NCBI GenBank assembly: GCA_013139625.1
Contig: WTAK01000188.1
Coordinates: forward strand, 1-7,394
DNA: 7,394 bases
Source: Candidatus Delongbacteria bacterium
GTDB taxonomy: Bacteria > UBA4055
Reading direction: 5' to 3'
Positions within the stretch are counted from its first letter, which is position 1, and the number at the start of each line of letters is the position of its first letter. A model generated the notes under the pieces. It was not told where the DNA came from and made no database searches. It saw nothing but the letters and a program-made list of their open reading frames with translations. Both the position numbers and the translations under genes were made by a program. Shown one piece after another: positions 7,288 to 7,394 of the stretch.

Positions 7288-7394
7288 TTATTTTATTATT
7301 ACGAATTCTCTGAAGTTTGTGTGGTCTATAATTTTAGTATCTGCATCATATGCATCCGTGAATGTTTTTGGTAATTTGATATTATTCCTAGCTT
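7288..7394 (-). CDS. C-terminal fragment of an unrecognised protein, converging gene
   Basis: Reading leftward from the right edge, a frame is open for 34 codons and stops at TAA (plus-strand TTA at 7288-7290). The peptide is rich in Asp, Lys, Asn and Thr, including LPKTFTDAYDADTKIID and ending NFREFVIIK. Its codon habits (AGG/AGA for Arg, ATA for Ile, GAT GCA) match the genes to the left. The opposing plus-strand frame reads as a Phe/Cys/Ser-rich, low-quality sequence, so the minus reading is preferred. The N-terminal part lies outside the window and I do not recognise the family. If real, it ends 57 nt from the stop of the YgjP-like gene in a tail-to-tail arrangement and closes the rightward block. 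Confidence 0.5.
   Translation of the reverse strand, partial: ARNNIKLPKTFTDAYDADTKIIDHTNFREFVIIK

Noticed and set aside
7220..7394. Plus-strand frame beginning TTG at 7220, with GAGGG 9 nt upstream, open to the right edge (58 codons).
   Set aside because: The start context is tempting, but the peptide is Phe/Cys/Ser-rich with no recognisable motif, and it overlaps the more protein-like minus-strand frame ending at 7288. It cannot be excluded without more sequence.

Overview
The window is a compact, low-GC bacterial stretch with six rightward genes in close succession, plus the 3' tail of a probable leftward gene at the right edge. Two things point to the FCB group (Bacteroidota, Fibrobacterota, Cloacimonadota and related candidate phyla). 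One is a GWxTD-domain protein, a family I know essentially only from that group. The other is the gene order ileS - TraR/DksA-type protein - lspA, which I recall as recurrent in Bacteroidota. Against Bacteroidota proper, the DksA-like protein keeps an intact four-cysteine zinc finger and the GWxTD gene has a clean AAGGAG Shine-Dalgarno. An FCB lineage outside Bacteroidota is the best guess, but this is inference. Arg codons are mostly AGA/AGG and Ile is often ATA, uniformly along the window, so I see no sign of recent transfer.

Layout. 1-2156: 3' two thirds of ileS (long, eukaryote-like class of IleRS). 2157-2216: the only sizeable gap in the rightward block, holding a strong GC-rich palindrome. 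2217-2597: C4 zinc-finger DksA/TraR-type regulator. 2597-3100: lspA, overlapping the previous stop by 1 nt. 3113-5173: one continuous frame that encodes a near-complete glucose-6-phosphate isomerase, then a lipoprotein signal peptide and an NlpC/P60 cell-wall hydrolase. 5170-6720: exported GWxTD protein, with a 4-nt ATGA overlap. 6721-7230: YgjP-like (DUF45) zinc metallopeptidase, starting on the base after the previous stop. 7288-7394 on the minus strand: C-terminal 34 codons of an unrecognised protein converging on the block.

The spacing (0 to 12 nt or overlaps from 2217 to 7230) suggests co-transcription. The genes link translation (IleRS), transcription control (DksA-like), lipoprotein maturation (LspA), sugar-phosphate metabolism (Pgi) and envelope proteins (NlpC/P60 lipoprotein, GWxTD protein). 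LspA is the peptidase that would process the NlpC/P60 lipoprotein encoded directly downstream.

The most unusual features are the in-frame Pgi-lipobox-NlpC/P60 fusion and a tandem duplication of about 72 residues just before the GWxTD motif. Otherwise this is mostly housekeeping sequence. I see no mobile element, CRISPR array, tRNA or rRNA.
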